Source: Actinophytocola xinjiangensis (GTDB lineage Bacteria; Actinomycetota; Actinomycetes; Mycobacteriales; Pseudonocardiaceae). From it: 64,000 nt of DNA. Location: contig NZ_MSIF01000002.1 of NCBI RefSeq assembly GCF_001921215.1, positions 496,001 to 560,000 of the forward strand, written 5' to 3'. Positions 1-9,470 of the stretch are shown piece by piece. The notes under the pieces are model-generated. The model had not been told where the DNA came from. It worked only from the letters and a program-made list of their open reading frames with translations, and made no database searches. Position 1 is the first letter of the stretch. Each line of letters starts with the position of its first letter. Position numbers and translations under genes: made by a program.

Positions 1-1269
1 CCTGGTCCACTCGAAACGGTGGTCCGGATGCCGGAACCGGCCCGCCGGCAGCGACTCCCAGCACGCGTTGTACTCGGCGTTCGGTGTGGTGACGATCACC
101 GCCGTCGGCGCGGCCGTGCCGAACACCGCCGCCGCCAGCGCCCCCAGCCTCGGCGGGTCGACGTGTTCGACCACTTCGGACAGCACGACCGCGTCGAACC
201 CGGCGAGCCGGTCGTCGGCGTAGGTCACCGAGCCCTGCAACAACCGCACCCGCCGCTGGTCGGGCAGCTCGTCCAGGCGCAGCCGCCGGTTCGCCGCACG
301 CAACACCCGCGCCGCCACGTCCACCCCGACGATCTCGGTGAACGACCGGTCGGCGACCAGCTCACGCAGCAGGTTTCCCTCCCCACAGCCCAGATCCACC
401 ACCCGGGTCGCGCCGGCCGAGGCCAGCTCGGCCAGGATCGCCGCCCGCCGCGCCTGCGCCAGCGTCGGCACCCGCCGGTCAGCGGAGTCGTGCCCGTCCG
501 GTTCCCGCTCGTCCGGTTCCCCCGGCCGGTCGTCCAGCGCGTCGAGCCTGGCCAGCGCCTCGGCGGCGTAGCCGCGCTGGTGGGCCAGGTAGCGGGCGGT
601 GATCAGCTCCCGCTCCGGGTGGCCCGGCAGCCACGCGCCACCCGCGCGGATCAGCTTGTCGACCTCGTCGCCGGAGACCCAGTAGTGCTTGGCGTCGTCG
701 AGCACCGGCAGCAGCACGTACAGCTGGGACAGCGCCTCGGCCAGCCGCAGCGTCCCGGCCAGCCGCAGGTCGACGTAGCGGGACACGCCCCACTCCGGGA
801 ACGCCGGGTCCAGCTCGACCGGGGTCGCGATGACCGCCCAGCCCAGCGGGGCGAACAGCCGCCGCACCAGGTCGGGGCCGCCGGGGCAGGGCAGCACCGG
901 GACCCGGATCTCCAGCGGGATCGCCGTCGCCGCCAGTTCCGGGCGCGCGTCGCAGCGGCCCTTCATCGCCGTGGCGAACACCTTGCCCAGCGTGACCGCC
1001 AGCAGCGAGGACGCAGCGTAGGGCCGGTCGTTGACGTACTGGCCGAGCGAGAACCCCTCACCGGCCGTTCCCCTGGCCGAGCGCACCAGCTCCACCGGGT
1101 CGACCTCCAGCACCAGCGCCGCCGTGCACCGCGACTGGTCAGCCTCCGGGTACATGACGTGCGCCACCCCGGCGGCCACGTCGAAACACTGAACCCGGTC
1201 GGGGTGTTTGTGCAGTAGAAAGCCCAGGTCACTGGCGGGGCGGTGGGTTGTCGACAGGGTCACCAGCAT
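1..1269 (-). CDS. hen1: Hen1-type RNA 3'-terminal ribose 2'-O-methyltransferase (3' end of gene outside window)
   Basis: Reading leftward from ATG at 1269 gives 423 residues without a stop, so the C-terminus lies outside the window. The N-terminus (STTHRPASDLGFLLHKHPDR) is typical of bacterial Hen1. A SAM-binding motif (DLGCGEGN) lies near residue 290. The metal-binding set is visible as SEVVEH (Glu365, Glu368, His369) and HRFEWTR (His417), one residue off the Clostridium thermocellum set as I remember it. Bacterial Hen1 methylates the 2'-OH at a broken RNA 3' end so that the Pnkp kinase-phosphatase-ligase re-seals it with a mark resisting re-cleavage. A pnkp gene would be expected just beyond the left edge but cannot be seen. 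The gene is divergent from parE with about 130 bp between them. Confidence 0.93.
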   Translation of the reverse strand, partial: MLVTLSTTHRPASDLGFLLHKHPDRVQCFDVAAGVAHVMYPEADQSRCTAALVLEVDPVELVRSARGTAGEGFSLGQYVNDRPYAASSLLAVTLGKVFATAMKGRCDARPELAATAIPLEIRVPVLPCPGGPDLVRRLFAPLGWAVIATPVELDPAFPEWGVSRYVDLRLAGTLRLAEALSQLYVLLPVLDDAKHYWVSGDEVDKLIRAGGAWLPGHPERELITARYLAHQRGYAAEALARLDALDDRPGEPDEREPDGHDSADRRVPTLAQARRAAILAELASAGATRVVDLGCGEGNLLRELVADRSFTEIVGVDVAARVLRAANRRLRLDELPDQRRVRLLQGSVTYADDRLAGFDAVVLSEVVEHVDPPRLGALAAAVFGTAAPTAVIVTTPNAEYNACWESLPAGRFRHPDHRFEWTR

Positions 1270-1399
1270 GGTGATCAGTATGGCCGCCAGAGCAAATGCG
1301 TAGTCTTGTCGGGGCCTGCGGATACCCTCATCTACGGTGGTGCGCGCCGCGGACCGGGTTGGTCGATCATGGCGCGGCAATGGGACACAGGAGCTGAGG

Positions 1400-3451
1400 G
1401 TGACTGCGGAGACCTTCTACGGGGCCGACGATCTGACGCATCTCGAGGGACTCGAGGCGGTGCGTAAACGCCCCGGCATGTACATCGGGTCCACCGACAG
1501 CCGCGGCATCAACCACCTCGTCAACGAGATCGTCGACAACTCGACGGACGAGGGCGTCGCCGGCCACGCCACCAAGATCGTGGTCACCCTGCACGCCGAC
1601 GGCAGCGTCCAGGTCGACGACGACGGCCGGGGCATCCCCACCGGCACGCACGCCAAGTCCAAACTCTCCGGCGTCGAACTGGTGCTCACCCGCCTGCACG
1701 CCGGCGGCAAGTTCGGCGGCACCGGCTACAAGACCTCCGGCGGCCTGCACGGCGTCGGCGCTTCCGCGGTGAACGCGCTGTCCCACCGCTACGACATCAC
1801 CGTGCGCCGCGAGGGCAAGGTCCACCAGATGTCGTTCGCGCGCGGCGTCCCCGGTGTGTTCGACGGGCCTGGCCCCAAGGCCAAGTTCAAGAAGCAGTCC
1901 GGCCTCCAGGTCGAACGCCGGATGAAACGCGGCGAGCCGACCGGCACGTCCACCCGCTACTGGCACGACACGCGCTACTTCGAGAACAACGCCACGCTCG
2001 ACATCGAGGCCGTGCGCAGCAAGCTGCGCAACACCGCGTTCCTCGTCCCCGGCGTCACCTACGTGCTGCGCAACGCCACCGACGGCGCCATCGAGGAGGA
2101 GACGTTCTCCTACCCCAACGGCATCGCCGACATGGTCGACTTCCTCGCCCCCGGCGACGAGAAAGCCGTCTCCGGCACCCTGATGATCACCGGCGAGGGC
2201 ACCTACCGCGAGAACGCCGCCGACGAGAACGGCGTCATGCAGTCCAAAGTGGAACGCCGGGCCGAGGTCGAGGTCGCGCTGCGCTGGGGAACCGGCTACG
2301 ACCGCACCGTCGAATGCTTCACCAACACCATCCGCAACGTCCACGGCGGCACCCACCGGCGCGGCTTCGACCGCGCCGTCCTCAAGTCCGTCCAGGACGC
2401 CATCGGCCGGACCAGGGGCCTGCTCAAACCCAAGGAGGACCCACCCACCCTGGAGGACGTCCAGGAGGGCATGACCGCGGTGGTGCACGTGCGCCTGCCC
2501 GAACCCCAGTTCACCTCCCAGACCAAGGACGAGCTGTCCACCGCCGGCATCACCAAGGTCCTGCAGGGCATCGTCGAACAACACATCAAGGCGTGGACCG
2601 AGAACCGCCGAACCAAGACCGAGGCCAAAACGGTCCTGCAGAAGGTCGTCGACGCCTCCCGCGTGCGCCTCACCCAGAAACAACAGAAGGACGCCGCCCG
2701 CCGCAAGACCGCCCTCGAGGGCGCCGCCATGCCCCCGAAACTCGTCGACTGCCGCGCCACCGGCATCGCCCGCAGCGAGCTGTTCCTCGTCGAGGGCGAC
2801 AGCGCCCTGGGCAGCGCGCGGCATGCGCGGGTGTCCGAGTACCAGGCGCTGCTTCCGTTACGGGGCAAGATTCTCAACGTGCAGAAGGCGAGTCTCGCCG
2901 ACACGTTGCGCAATGCGGAGATCGCGTCGATCGTGCAGGTGCTCGGGGCGGGCAGTGGGCGCACGTTCGACCTGTCGACCATGCGCTACGGCAGGGTGAT
3001 CCTGATGGCGGACGCCGATGTGGACGGTTCGCACATCCGGACGCTGCTGATCACGTTGTTCGCCCGGTACATGCGGCCGGTGATCGAGGACGGGCGGCTG
3101 TACGCCGCGATGCCGCCGTTGCACAAGATCACCACCAAGGGGCGCAACGCGGAGACCATCTTCACCTTCACCCAGCGGGAGATGGAGACCACGGTCGCCC
3201 GGCTGGAGAAGGCCGGGCGGCAGATCATCACGCCGGTGCCCCGGTTCAAGGGGCTCGGCGAGATGGACGCCGACGAGCTCTGGGAGACCACGATGAACCC
3301 GGCGACCAGGTCGGTCCGCCGGATCACCCTCGACGACGCCGAGGCCGCGGAGGCGGCACTGGAGTTGTTGATGGGGGAGAAGGTCGAACCGAGGCGGGCG
3401 TGGCTGGTCGAGTCCTCCGCCAGGGTGGACCAGTCGGCGATCGACATCTGA
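1400..3451 (+). CDS. parE: DNA topoisomerase IV subunit B (ParE, GyrB paralogue)
   Basis: The protein has 683 residues from GTG 1400, which has GGAG 7-10 bases upstream. A longer start at GTG 1337 has no such site. It shows the GHKL ATPase signature (EIVDNSTDEG, Glu43 and Asn47; DDDGRGIP near 73-80; GGLHGVGASAVNALS). The TOPRIM domain has EGDSALGSAR (Glu465) and DADVDGSH (Asp538, Asp540, Asp542). With ParC it makes the A2B2 enzyme that decatenates chromosomes. The usual EGDSAGGSA motif reads EGDSALGSA here. Third-base use changes sharply from C-ending to G-ending codons near 2820. parC follows 13 bp downstream, so they form an operon. Naming ParE rather than a second GyrB rests on the pairing and on actinomycete precedent. 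Confidence 0.92.
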   Translation: MTAETFYGADDLTHLEGLEAVRKRPGMYIGSTDSRGINHLVNEIVDNSTDEGVAGHATKIVVTLHADGSVQVDDDGRGIPTGTHAKSKLSGVELVLTRLHAGGKFGGTGYKTSGGLHGVGASAVNALSHRYDITVRREGKVHQMSFARGVPGVFDGPGPKAKFKKQSGLQVERRMKRGEPTGTSTRYWHDTRYFENNATLDIEAVRSKLRNTAFLVPGVTYVLRNATDGAIEEETFSYPNGIADMVDFLAPGDEKAVSGTLMITGEGTYRENAADENGVMQSKVERRAEVEVALRWGTGYDRTVECFTNTIRNVHGGTHRRGFDRAVLKSVQDAIGRTRGLLKPKEDPPTLEDVQEGMTAVVHVRLPEPQFTSQTKDELSTAGITKVLQGIVEQHIKAWTENRRTKTEAKTVLQKVVDASRVRLTQKQQKDAARRKTALEGAAMPPKLVDCRATGIARSELFLVEGDSALGSARHARVSEYQALLPLRGKILNVQKASLADTLRNAEIASIVQVLGAGSGRTFDLSTMRYGRVILMADADVDGSHIRTLLITLFARYMRPVIEDGRLYAAMPPLHKITTKGRNAETIFTFTQREMETTVARLEKAGRQIITPVPRFKGLGEMDADELWETTMNPATRSVRRITLDDAEAAEAALELLMGEKVEPRRAWLVESSARVDQSAIDI

Positions 3452-3464
3452 GGACAGGAACGAC

Positions 3465-5951
3465 ATGGCACGCCGCAAGGCCCGCACGACCCGGGTCGAC
3501 CCTGCCGCCTTCGACCGCGCGGGCGCCCAGGTCTTCGACAACTCGCTCAAGACCGAGATCGAGGACTCCTACCTGGAGTACGCCTACTCGGTCATCCACT
3601 CCCGCGCCCTGCCCGACGCGCGCGACGGCCTCAAACCCGTCCACCGCCGGATCCTGTACTCCATGAACGACAACGGGTACCGGCCGACCCACCCCTACGT
3701 GAAGTCCTCCCGCGTCGTCGGTGACGTCATGGGCCGCTACCACCCGCACGGCGACATGGCCATCTACGACGCCATGGTCCGCCTCGCCCAGGACTTCTCG
3801 ATGAACGCCCCGCTCATCGACGGGCACGGAAATTTTGGTTCCCCAGACGATGGACCGGCCGCGAGCAGGTACACGGAATCCCGGTTGTCGCGGGAGGCGA
3901 TGTTGCTGGTCGGGGAGCTCGGTGAGGACACCGTGGACTTCCGGCCCAACTACGACGGGTCGTTGGAGGAGCCGGTTGTGCTGCCGGCGGCGTTCCCGAA
4001 CCTGTTGGTGAACGGGACGTCCGGGATCGCGGTCGGGATGGCGACGAACATGATCCCGCACAACCTCGGTGAGGTCATCGGGGCGGCGCGGTGGCTGATC
4101 AACCATCCCAACGCGACTCTCGACAAGCTGATGGAGTTCATCCCCGGCCCCGATCTGCCGACCGGCGGCATGCTGCTGGGCCTGGACGAGGTGCGGCGCG
4201 CCTACGAGACCGGGCGCGGCGTGGTCCGGATGCGCGCCAAGGTGGAGATCGGGCTGTTGGAGGGCAGCCGCGGCCGGCAGGCGATCACCGTCGTCGAGCT
4301 GCCCTACGCCGTGGGCCCCGAGAAGATCATCGAGAAGATCACCGACGAGGTGACGAAGTCCAAGCGGCTCACCGGGATCGCCGACGTCAAGGACCTGACC
4401 GACGGTGAGAACGGCACCCGGCTGGTCATCGAGTGCAAGGTCGGGGTGAACCCGCAGGCGTTACTGGCCGACCTCTACCGGCTCACGCCGCTGGAGCAGT
4501 CCTTCGGCATCAACAACCTCGTGCTCGTCGACGGGCAGCCCCGCACCCTTGGCCTCAAGGCGCTGCTCGAAGTGTTCCTGCGGCACCGCTACGACGTCGT
4601 CACCCGCCGCACCCGGTACCGGCGCCGCAAGCGGGAGGAGCGGCTGCACCTGGTCGAGGGTCTGCTGATCGCCCTGGTGGACATCGACAAGGTGATCCGG
4701 CTGATCCGCACCAGTGAGAACGCCGCCGAGGCCAAGGAAGGCCTGATGAAGCGGTTCAAGCTCACCGAGGTCCAGGCCACCTACATCCTCGACACCCCGC
4801 TGCGCCGGCTCACCAAGTACGACCGGCTGGAGCTGGAGGACGAGCAGGAGCGGCTGCGCGCCGAGATCGCCGAGCTGTCCACGATCCTCGACGACGACTC
4901 GGTGCTGCGCAAGGTCGTGTCCACCGAACTGGCCAAGGTCGCCAAGGACCTCGCCGGGGAGCGGCGGACCGCGCTGATCGACGGCGACCTCAAGGAGGTG
5001 CTGGCCGCGTCGAAGCCGGCCGGCCCGCTGGAGGTCGCCGACGACCCGTGCCAGGTCATCCTGTCGGCCACCGGGCTGGTGGCGCGCACGGCGGCCGAGT
5101 CCGAGGAGGCGACCGAGGCGCGCCGGCGCAGCGGGCGCGCCAGGCACGACGCGGTCGCCGCGCTGGTGCACAGCACGGCGCGCGGCCAGATCCTGGTGGT
5201 GACCAGCCGGGGCCGCGCGTTCAAGACCGACGTGCTGCCGCTGCCGGTGCTGCCCGAGCACGCCGGCACGGTGTCGCTGGGCGGCGGGATGGCGGCCAGC
5301 GAGCTGGTGCCGCTGGAGAAGGGCGAGCGGGTCGTGGGCATCGCGCCGCTGGGCGAGCGTGCGGCGGGGTCGCCGGGGCTGGCGTTGGGCACCCGCTCGG
5401 GGGTGGTGAAGGTGTGTGCGCCGGACTGGCCGGTGCGTTCCGACGAGTTCGACGTGATCGGGCTGCGGGACGGCGACGAGGTTCTGGGCGCGGTCTGGCT
5501 GGCCGACGGCACGGAGACGTGCGTGTTCCTGTCCTCGGACTCGTCGCTGCTGCGGTTCCCGGCGTCGCTGGTGCGCCCGCAGGGCCTCAAGGGCGGCGGG
5601 ATGGCCGGCATCAACCTGACGGCGGGCTCGGAGGCGGTGTTCTTCGGGGCGCTGCGCACCGACGACGACGAGCACGGCGAGCCGATGGTGGTCACGGCGA
5701 CGGGGCAGAGCGTGAAGGTGACGCCGTTCGCGAAGTACCCGGCGAAGGGGCGGGCGACCGGCGGGGTGCGGACCCACCGGTTCCTCAAGGGCGAGTCGCG
5801 GCTGGTGCTGGGCTGGGTCGGTCCTCGGCCGGCCGGGGTGGCGAAGAACGGGTCGTCGGTGGAGCTGCCGGAGCCGGATGTGCGGCGGGACGGGTCGGGG
5901 ACGGCGCATCCCGGGCCGGACATGGTCGGCCGGCTGGTCGAGCGGGGTTAG
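3465..5951 (+). CDS. parC: DNA topoisomerase IV subunit A (ParC, GyrA paralogue)
   Basis: The protein has 828 residues with AGGACAGGA just upstream of ATG 3465. The N-terminal breakage-reunion domain has LPDARDGLKPVHRRIL and the catalytic tyrosine at Tyr136 in AASRYTE. Beta-pinwheel-like repeats fill the C-terminal third. It cuts and rejoins DNA as partner of ParE. The quinolone-interaction stretch reads HPHGDMAIYDAM: Met98 sits where most enzymes have Ser or Ala, while the acidic residue (Asp102) is kept. Codon use departs from the surroundings between about 3830 and 4110, where AT-rich codons encode HGNFGS. A strong hairpin follows the stop. Confidence 0.93.
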   Translation: MARRKARTTRVDPAAFDRAGAQVFDNSLKTEIEDSYLEYAYSVIHSRALPDARDGLKPVHRRILYSMNDNGYRPTHPYVKSSRVVGDVMGRYHPHGDMAIYDAMVRLAQDFSMNAPLIDGHGNFGSPDDGPAASRYTESRLSREAMLLVGELGEDTVDFRPNYDGSLEEPVVLPAAFPNLLVNGTSGIAVGMATNMIPHNLGEVIGAARWLINHPNATLDKLMEFIPGPDLPTGGMLLGLDEVRRAYETGRGVVRMRAKVEIGLLEGSRGRQAITVVELPYAVGPEKIIEKITDEVTKSKRLTGIADVKDLTDGENGTRLVIECKVGVNPQALLADLYRLTPLEQSFGINNLVLVDGQPRTLGLKALLEVFLRHRYDVVTRRTRYRRRKREERLHLVEGLLIALVDIDKVIRLIRTSENAAEAKEGLMKRFKLTEVQATYILDTPLRRLTKYDRLELEDEQERLRAEIAELSTILDDDSVLRKVVSTELAKVAKDLAGERRTALIDGDLKEVLAASKPAGPLEVADDPCQVILSATGLVARTAAESEEATEARRRSGRARHDAVAALVHSTARGQILVVTSRGRAFKTDVLPLPVLPEHAGTVSLGGGMAASELVPLEKGERVVGIAPLGERAAGSPGLALGTRSGVVKVCAPDWPVRSDEFDVIGLRDGDEVLGAVWLADGTETCVFLSSDSSLLRFPASLVRPQGLKGGGMAGINLTAGSEAVFFGALRTDDDEHGEPMVVTATGQSVKVTPFAKYPAKGRATGGVRTHRFLKGESRLVLGWVGPRPAGVAKNGSSVELPEPDVRRDGSGTAHPGPDMVGRLVERG

Positions 5952-5953
5952 CT

Positions 5954-5997
5954 GGTCGGGCGGCCGGTGCCGGGGGAACGGCACCGACCGCCCGATC
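5954..5997. terminator. Bidirectional terminator between parC and the RCC1-repeat gene
   Basis: Two 18-base arms (5954-5971 and 5980-5997) pair with two mismatches around an 8-base loop. The hairpin sits in the 47 bp between two converging stop codons, so it can serve both genes. There is no T-run, as is common in actinomycetes. Confidence 0.75.
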
Positions 5998-5998
5998 G

Positions 5999-8374
5999 TC
6001 AGGGTCGGATCACGAACAGGCCGCCGCGCAGGGCGACCACATCGGACACGTCGGTGCGCCGGGTCGGCACGGTGACCCGCTGGCCTTCCGCGTCGAGGTG
6101 TCCCCAGCGCCACACCGAGCCGTCGGGGGCGACCGCCTGACCGGCCGTGACCTGCGTGATGCCGGTGAGCGCGATGCGCCGCGGGGTGGGCACGGTGCAC
6201 GAGTCGGTGCACAGTTCGCCGTTGCCCAGGCCGCCGTCGCGGTTGTCGCCCCACGCCCACACGTCGCCGTCGGTGGTGCGCGCGAACACCCGCTGGTCCT
6301 TCGTCACGATCTCGGCGACCGGCTTGTCGATCGCGGTGACCCGGACCGGCACGTTCGACGATCCGCCGACGGTGCCGTTGCCGAGCAGCCCTCGGCTGTT
6401 GTCGCCCCACGCCCACAGCGCGCCGTCGGCGGCGACCGCGTAGGCGGTGCCGTAGTCGGCGGTGGTCACCGAGGTCACGCCGGTCAGGCCGGGGATCTGG
6501 GCGGGGGTGCCGGTCACCGCCGTCGATCCGGTGCCGAGTTCGCCGTCGGTGTTGAGGCCCCACGACCACACGGTGCCCTCGGCGGTCCTGGCGTAGATCG
6601 CGCGGGCGGCGTGCAGGTCGACGACGCCGGCCGGGCCGGGGATCTGGAGGGGTGTCCGCCGCAGGGGGACCTCGTTGTCCGGGAAGCCGAGTTGGCCGCC
6701 GTAGTTGACGCCCCAGGACCAGACCGTGCCGTCGCTCTTCGCCACGAAGGTCGTCTGGCGGCTGGAGTCCAGGGCGACGACGTCGGTCAGGTCGTGCACC
6801 CGGACGGGGGTGCGGTGGATGTGGTTGTAGTCGGTGCTGTCGTTGAACCGGTAGTAGCCCTGCTGGCCCCAGCCCCACAGGGTGCCGTCGGCGCGCCGGA
6901 GGATGATGCTGTCGCGCTGTTCGTCCTCCTGGTACCAGACCTGTTCGACGTCGCGGAACGGCGCGGTGGGCACCGGCATGGTGCTGCGGCCGTCGCGCCA
7001 GCCGACGGGTCCGGTGCGGCTGTCGGAGCCCCACTGCCACAGCTGCCCGACGGAGGTCAGCGCCCAGCCGTCACCGGCGTCGGTCACCGGGAAGTACAGG
7101 CCGGTGTTGCTCGGCGGGGCGGACGTGGTGGTGGTGCCGATGCCCAGTTCGCCCAGGTTGGGGCCCTCGGCGTAGGCGCAGTGGTCGACGCAGCCGGGGA
7201 CCCAGCCGGTGAAGTAGCCGGTGAGGGCGGCGACGACGTGGGTGCTGCTGTCGCGGGTGTGGACGTAGGCGCGCTGGTTCGGGTGTTCGCGCAGGACGGT
7301 GGTCGTGACCGGACCGGGGGTGACCCGGCCGGGCTGCGCGGTCAGGTCCGTCGTGCCGGGGTCGGTGTCGCGTTCGTCGAGGGTCACGGCCGTCGAGCCG
7401 GTCGGGTCCAGGGTGGCCAGGGTCAGCTGGGCGGCGATGGCGGTGTCCGGCAGCGCGGTGCCGGGCAGGATCTCGGCCGGGGCGGCGGAGGTGACCGGGC
7501 CGACGCGGTGGTCGCGGGTGCCGACGCCGGACCGGGTGTCGAACACGACGGTCGGGGTGACGGGGACGTACTTGGCGCCGAAGCGGACGCCGTGGAAGCC
7601 GACGAGGTCGATGTCGAGGGTGACGGTGCCGGCGTGGTTGTAGATCGACACGAGGCGGCCGGCGTTGAGGACGACGGTCGCCTGGTTGGTGGCCCGTTGG
7701 GCGGTGTTGAGGCTGGACACCTCGGGCCGGGGGCCGCCGTCCCAGACCGTCAGGAAGGTCGACGCGCTGGGCGCGGCGGTCAGGCTGAGGGTGGCGGCGG
7801 TGGCGGTCTGGTCGACGTACTCGGTGAGGTCGACGGTGGTCGTCTGGCGGGGGCCGAGGGTGAGGGTGGTGACCCGCTCACCGTCCTGCGGTTGGAACAG
7901 GTGGCCGCCGCCGGTGCGGTAGTAGCCGAACAGGTCGCCGGTCAGGTCGAGGTTGCCGGCGTTGTTGTAGAGGCTGATCCGCCGGTCGGCGCCGACGGGC
8001 ACGGTGACCAGGTTGCTGCGGATCTCGGTGCCGGTGAGGACCAGGTTGGGCACCGACGGCCGGGCGGTGCCGGCCTGGTGGGCCGTGACGAGGGTGGCGG
8101 CGCCCGGGGAGATCCCGGTGACGTTGAGAACGACGGCGGTGGCGTCGGTCGGGAGGTGTGTGGAGAGGTCCACGGTGAGGGTGGAGACCGGGCCGACCTT
8201 GCCGGTCGGCGCGCCGACGCCGGTGCGGGTGTCGAGGACCCGGGTCGGTGTCGTGGGTTGGTAGAGGGAGGCGGTGGCGGCCGGCGCGGGCTGGTGCGCG
8301 GTGGCCGACTGGCCGACGAGGACGAGCGGTGCCACGAGCGTGGCGATCAGGACGGATCTCAGCGATCTTCGCAT
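5999..8374 (-). CDS. Secreted RCC1-repeat beta-propeller protein with N-terminal LDTR repeats
   Basis: The protein has 791 residues. A signal peptide (MRRSLRSVLIATLVAPLVLV, cleavage near QSATA) is followed by two beta-sandwich-like units that open with PTRVLDTRTGVG (near 44) and PTVVFDTRSGVG (near 268), a pattern common in actinobacterial surface proteins. The C-terminal half (about 425-791) has seven RCC1-type blades with W-x-W-G cores, for example TVWSWGVNYGGQLG, ALWAWGDNSRGLLGNGT and DVWAWGDNRDGGLGNG. Seven blades would close one propeller. The likely role is extracellular binding of protein or glycan, and no catalytic residues are apparent. The gene is convergent with parC and appears to be transcribed alone. 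Confidence 0.85.
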   Translation of the reverse strand: MRRSLRSVLIATLVAPLVLVGQSATAHQPAPAATASLYQPTTPTRVLDTRTGVGAPTGKVGPVSTLTVDLSTHLPTDATAVVLNVTGISPGAATLVTAHQAGTARPSVPNLVLTGTEIRSNLVTVPVGADRRISLYNNAGNLDLTGDLFGYYRTGGGHLFQPQDGERVTTLTLGPRQTTTVDLTEYVDQTATAATLSLTAAPSASTFLTVWDGGPRPEVSSLNTAQRATNQATVVLNAGRLVSIYNHAGTVTLDIDLVGFHGVRFGAKYVPVTPTVVFDTRSGVGTRDHRVGPVTSAAPAEILPGTALPDTAIAAQLTLATLDPTGSTAVTLDERDTDPGTTDLTAQPGRVTPGPVTTTVLREHPNQRAYVHTRDSSTHVVAALTGYFTGWVPGCVDHCAYAEGPNLGELGIGTTTTSAPPSNTGLYFPVTDAGDGWALTSVGQLWQWGSDSRTGPVGWRDGRSTMPVPTAPFRDVEQVWYQEDEQRDSIILRRADGTLWGWGQQGYYRFNDSTDYNHIHRTPVRVHDLTDVVALDSSRQTTFVAKSDGTVWSWGVNYGGQLGFPDNEVPLRRTPLQIPGPAGVVDLHAARAIYARTAEGTVWSWGLNTDGELGTGSTAVTGTPAQIPGLTGVTSVTTADYGTAYAVAADGALWAWGDNSRGLLGNGTVGGSSNVPVRVTAIDKPVAEIVTKDQRVFARTTDGDVWAWGDNRDGGLGNGELCTDSCTVPTPRRIALTGITQVTAGQAVAPDGSVWRWGHLDAEGQRVTVPTRRTDVSDVVALRGGLFVIRP

Positions 8375-8458
8375 GACGTGCCCCCAGGATGGCGTTTTCC
8401 CCCGATTTTACTGATCCCAGATGGACGAACCACGCGTCCGAACGGCCGAGTTCCCTGG

Positions 8459-9400
8459 TCAGCTGCGGCGGTACCGGGAGGCCATGGCGTCGAAGACGCG
8501 CCGGGGTTCCCAGTGGGTGTCGTCGAGCATGCGGACCACACCGTAGGAGCCGAGGGCGGCGTCCCCGAGGCGGCTGAACCCGGCGAAGGTGAACCACAGC
8601 GCGGTGTCGACACCTTCCTCGTCGAACAGGTCGAGGAGTTCGGTGAGGTAGCGGACCTGCTCGTCCTCGTCGGGGACGGCGTCGGCCGGGACGTCCCACG
8701 CCATTCCGCCGCGCAGCCCCGCGCCCCGGTAGGGGCAGGTGCCGAACTCGGTCACCGCGACGGGTTTGCCGTGCGAGCGGTGGCGGCGCAGCTCGTCCCG
8801 GAAGGAGTCGAGGTTGTACTCGGCCCGGTAGGCGTCCACCCCGACGACGTCGAACGGTTCCCAGTCGACGAACTCCCACGGCGCGGACGCGTAACTGATC
8901 CGGCCGCCGAAAACCGGACGTATCGCGGCCACGGCCGTTGCCAGAACGGTGTTGAGCCTGTCCTGAACCGGCCCGAGCGTCGACCACCACTCCAGGTCGG
9001 CGTTGGCCATCGCCGTCATCCGGTCGCCGTAGGTCCGTCCGGGAATGAACCCCTTCCCGAACGCCGACAACTCACACCCCGCGACGAACACGACGTCCGT
9101 GCCGCGCCGCCGGTGAACCTCGGCCCGCCGGGCACACTCGGTGAGGTAGGGGACAAGGTCGTCCTCCGCCAGGTCGACCGGGAAGGGCGCGTACCACACC
9201 TCCAGGCCGGCGTCCGCGGCCTGCCAGGCGGCGGCATCGAGCCGATCGGGTTCGCGCCCGGAGATCCGCACGGCGTCACAGTGCAACTCCCCGGCGATCA
9301 CCGCCAGGTCATGCCGAACACCGTCGGCGGTGAACACCGTCCGGGACAGCTCGTCCCCGGGGAGGAAACCGGTGTCGTAGTTGATCCCGAGCGCACGCAT
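8459..9400 (-). CDS. TIM-barrel glycoside-hydrolase-like protein
   Basis: The protein has 313 residues from ATG 9400 ([15 protein letters not shown]). An in-frame start 36 bases further out would add a stretch that does not look like the family. The fold reads as a (beta/alpha)8 barrel: ALGINYD at the first strand, [10 protein letters not shown] (Glu110) and KPVAVTEFG (Glu218). Glu110 and Glu218 occupy the usual acid/base and nucleophile positions of clan GH-A enzymes such as GH5 and GH113. No signal peptide is seen, so it is probably cytoplasmic. The substrate is unknown. It is divergent from the methyltransferase gene. Confidence 0.65.
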   Translation of the reverse strand: MRALGINYDTGFLPGDELSRTVFTADGVRHDLAVIAGELHCDAVRISGREPDRLDAAAWQAADAGLEVWYAPFPVDLAEDDLVPYLTECARRAEVHRRRGTDVVFVAGCELSAFGKGFIPGRTYGDRMTAMANADLEWWSTLGPVQDRLNTVLATAVAAIRPVFGGRISYASAPWEFVDWEPFDVVGVDAYRAEYNLDSFRDELRRHRSHGKPVAVTEFGTCPYRGAGLRGGMAWDVPADAVPDEDEQVRYLTELLDLFDEEGVDTALWFTFAGFSRLGDAALGSYGVVRMLDDTHWEPRRVFDAMASRYRRS

Positions 9401-9470
9401 GCCGCCGACGCTACCCGCCCTGATCAGCGCTCCCATCGAGTCGGGGCCGGTGCGGCGTTACGGTATCGGT

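Noticed and set aside
4461-7040. An 859-codon minus-strand open frame over parC and the RCC1 gene
   Set aside because: It reads through the terminator and overlaps two confident genes in the wrong frame. No motifs were seen.
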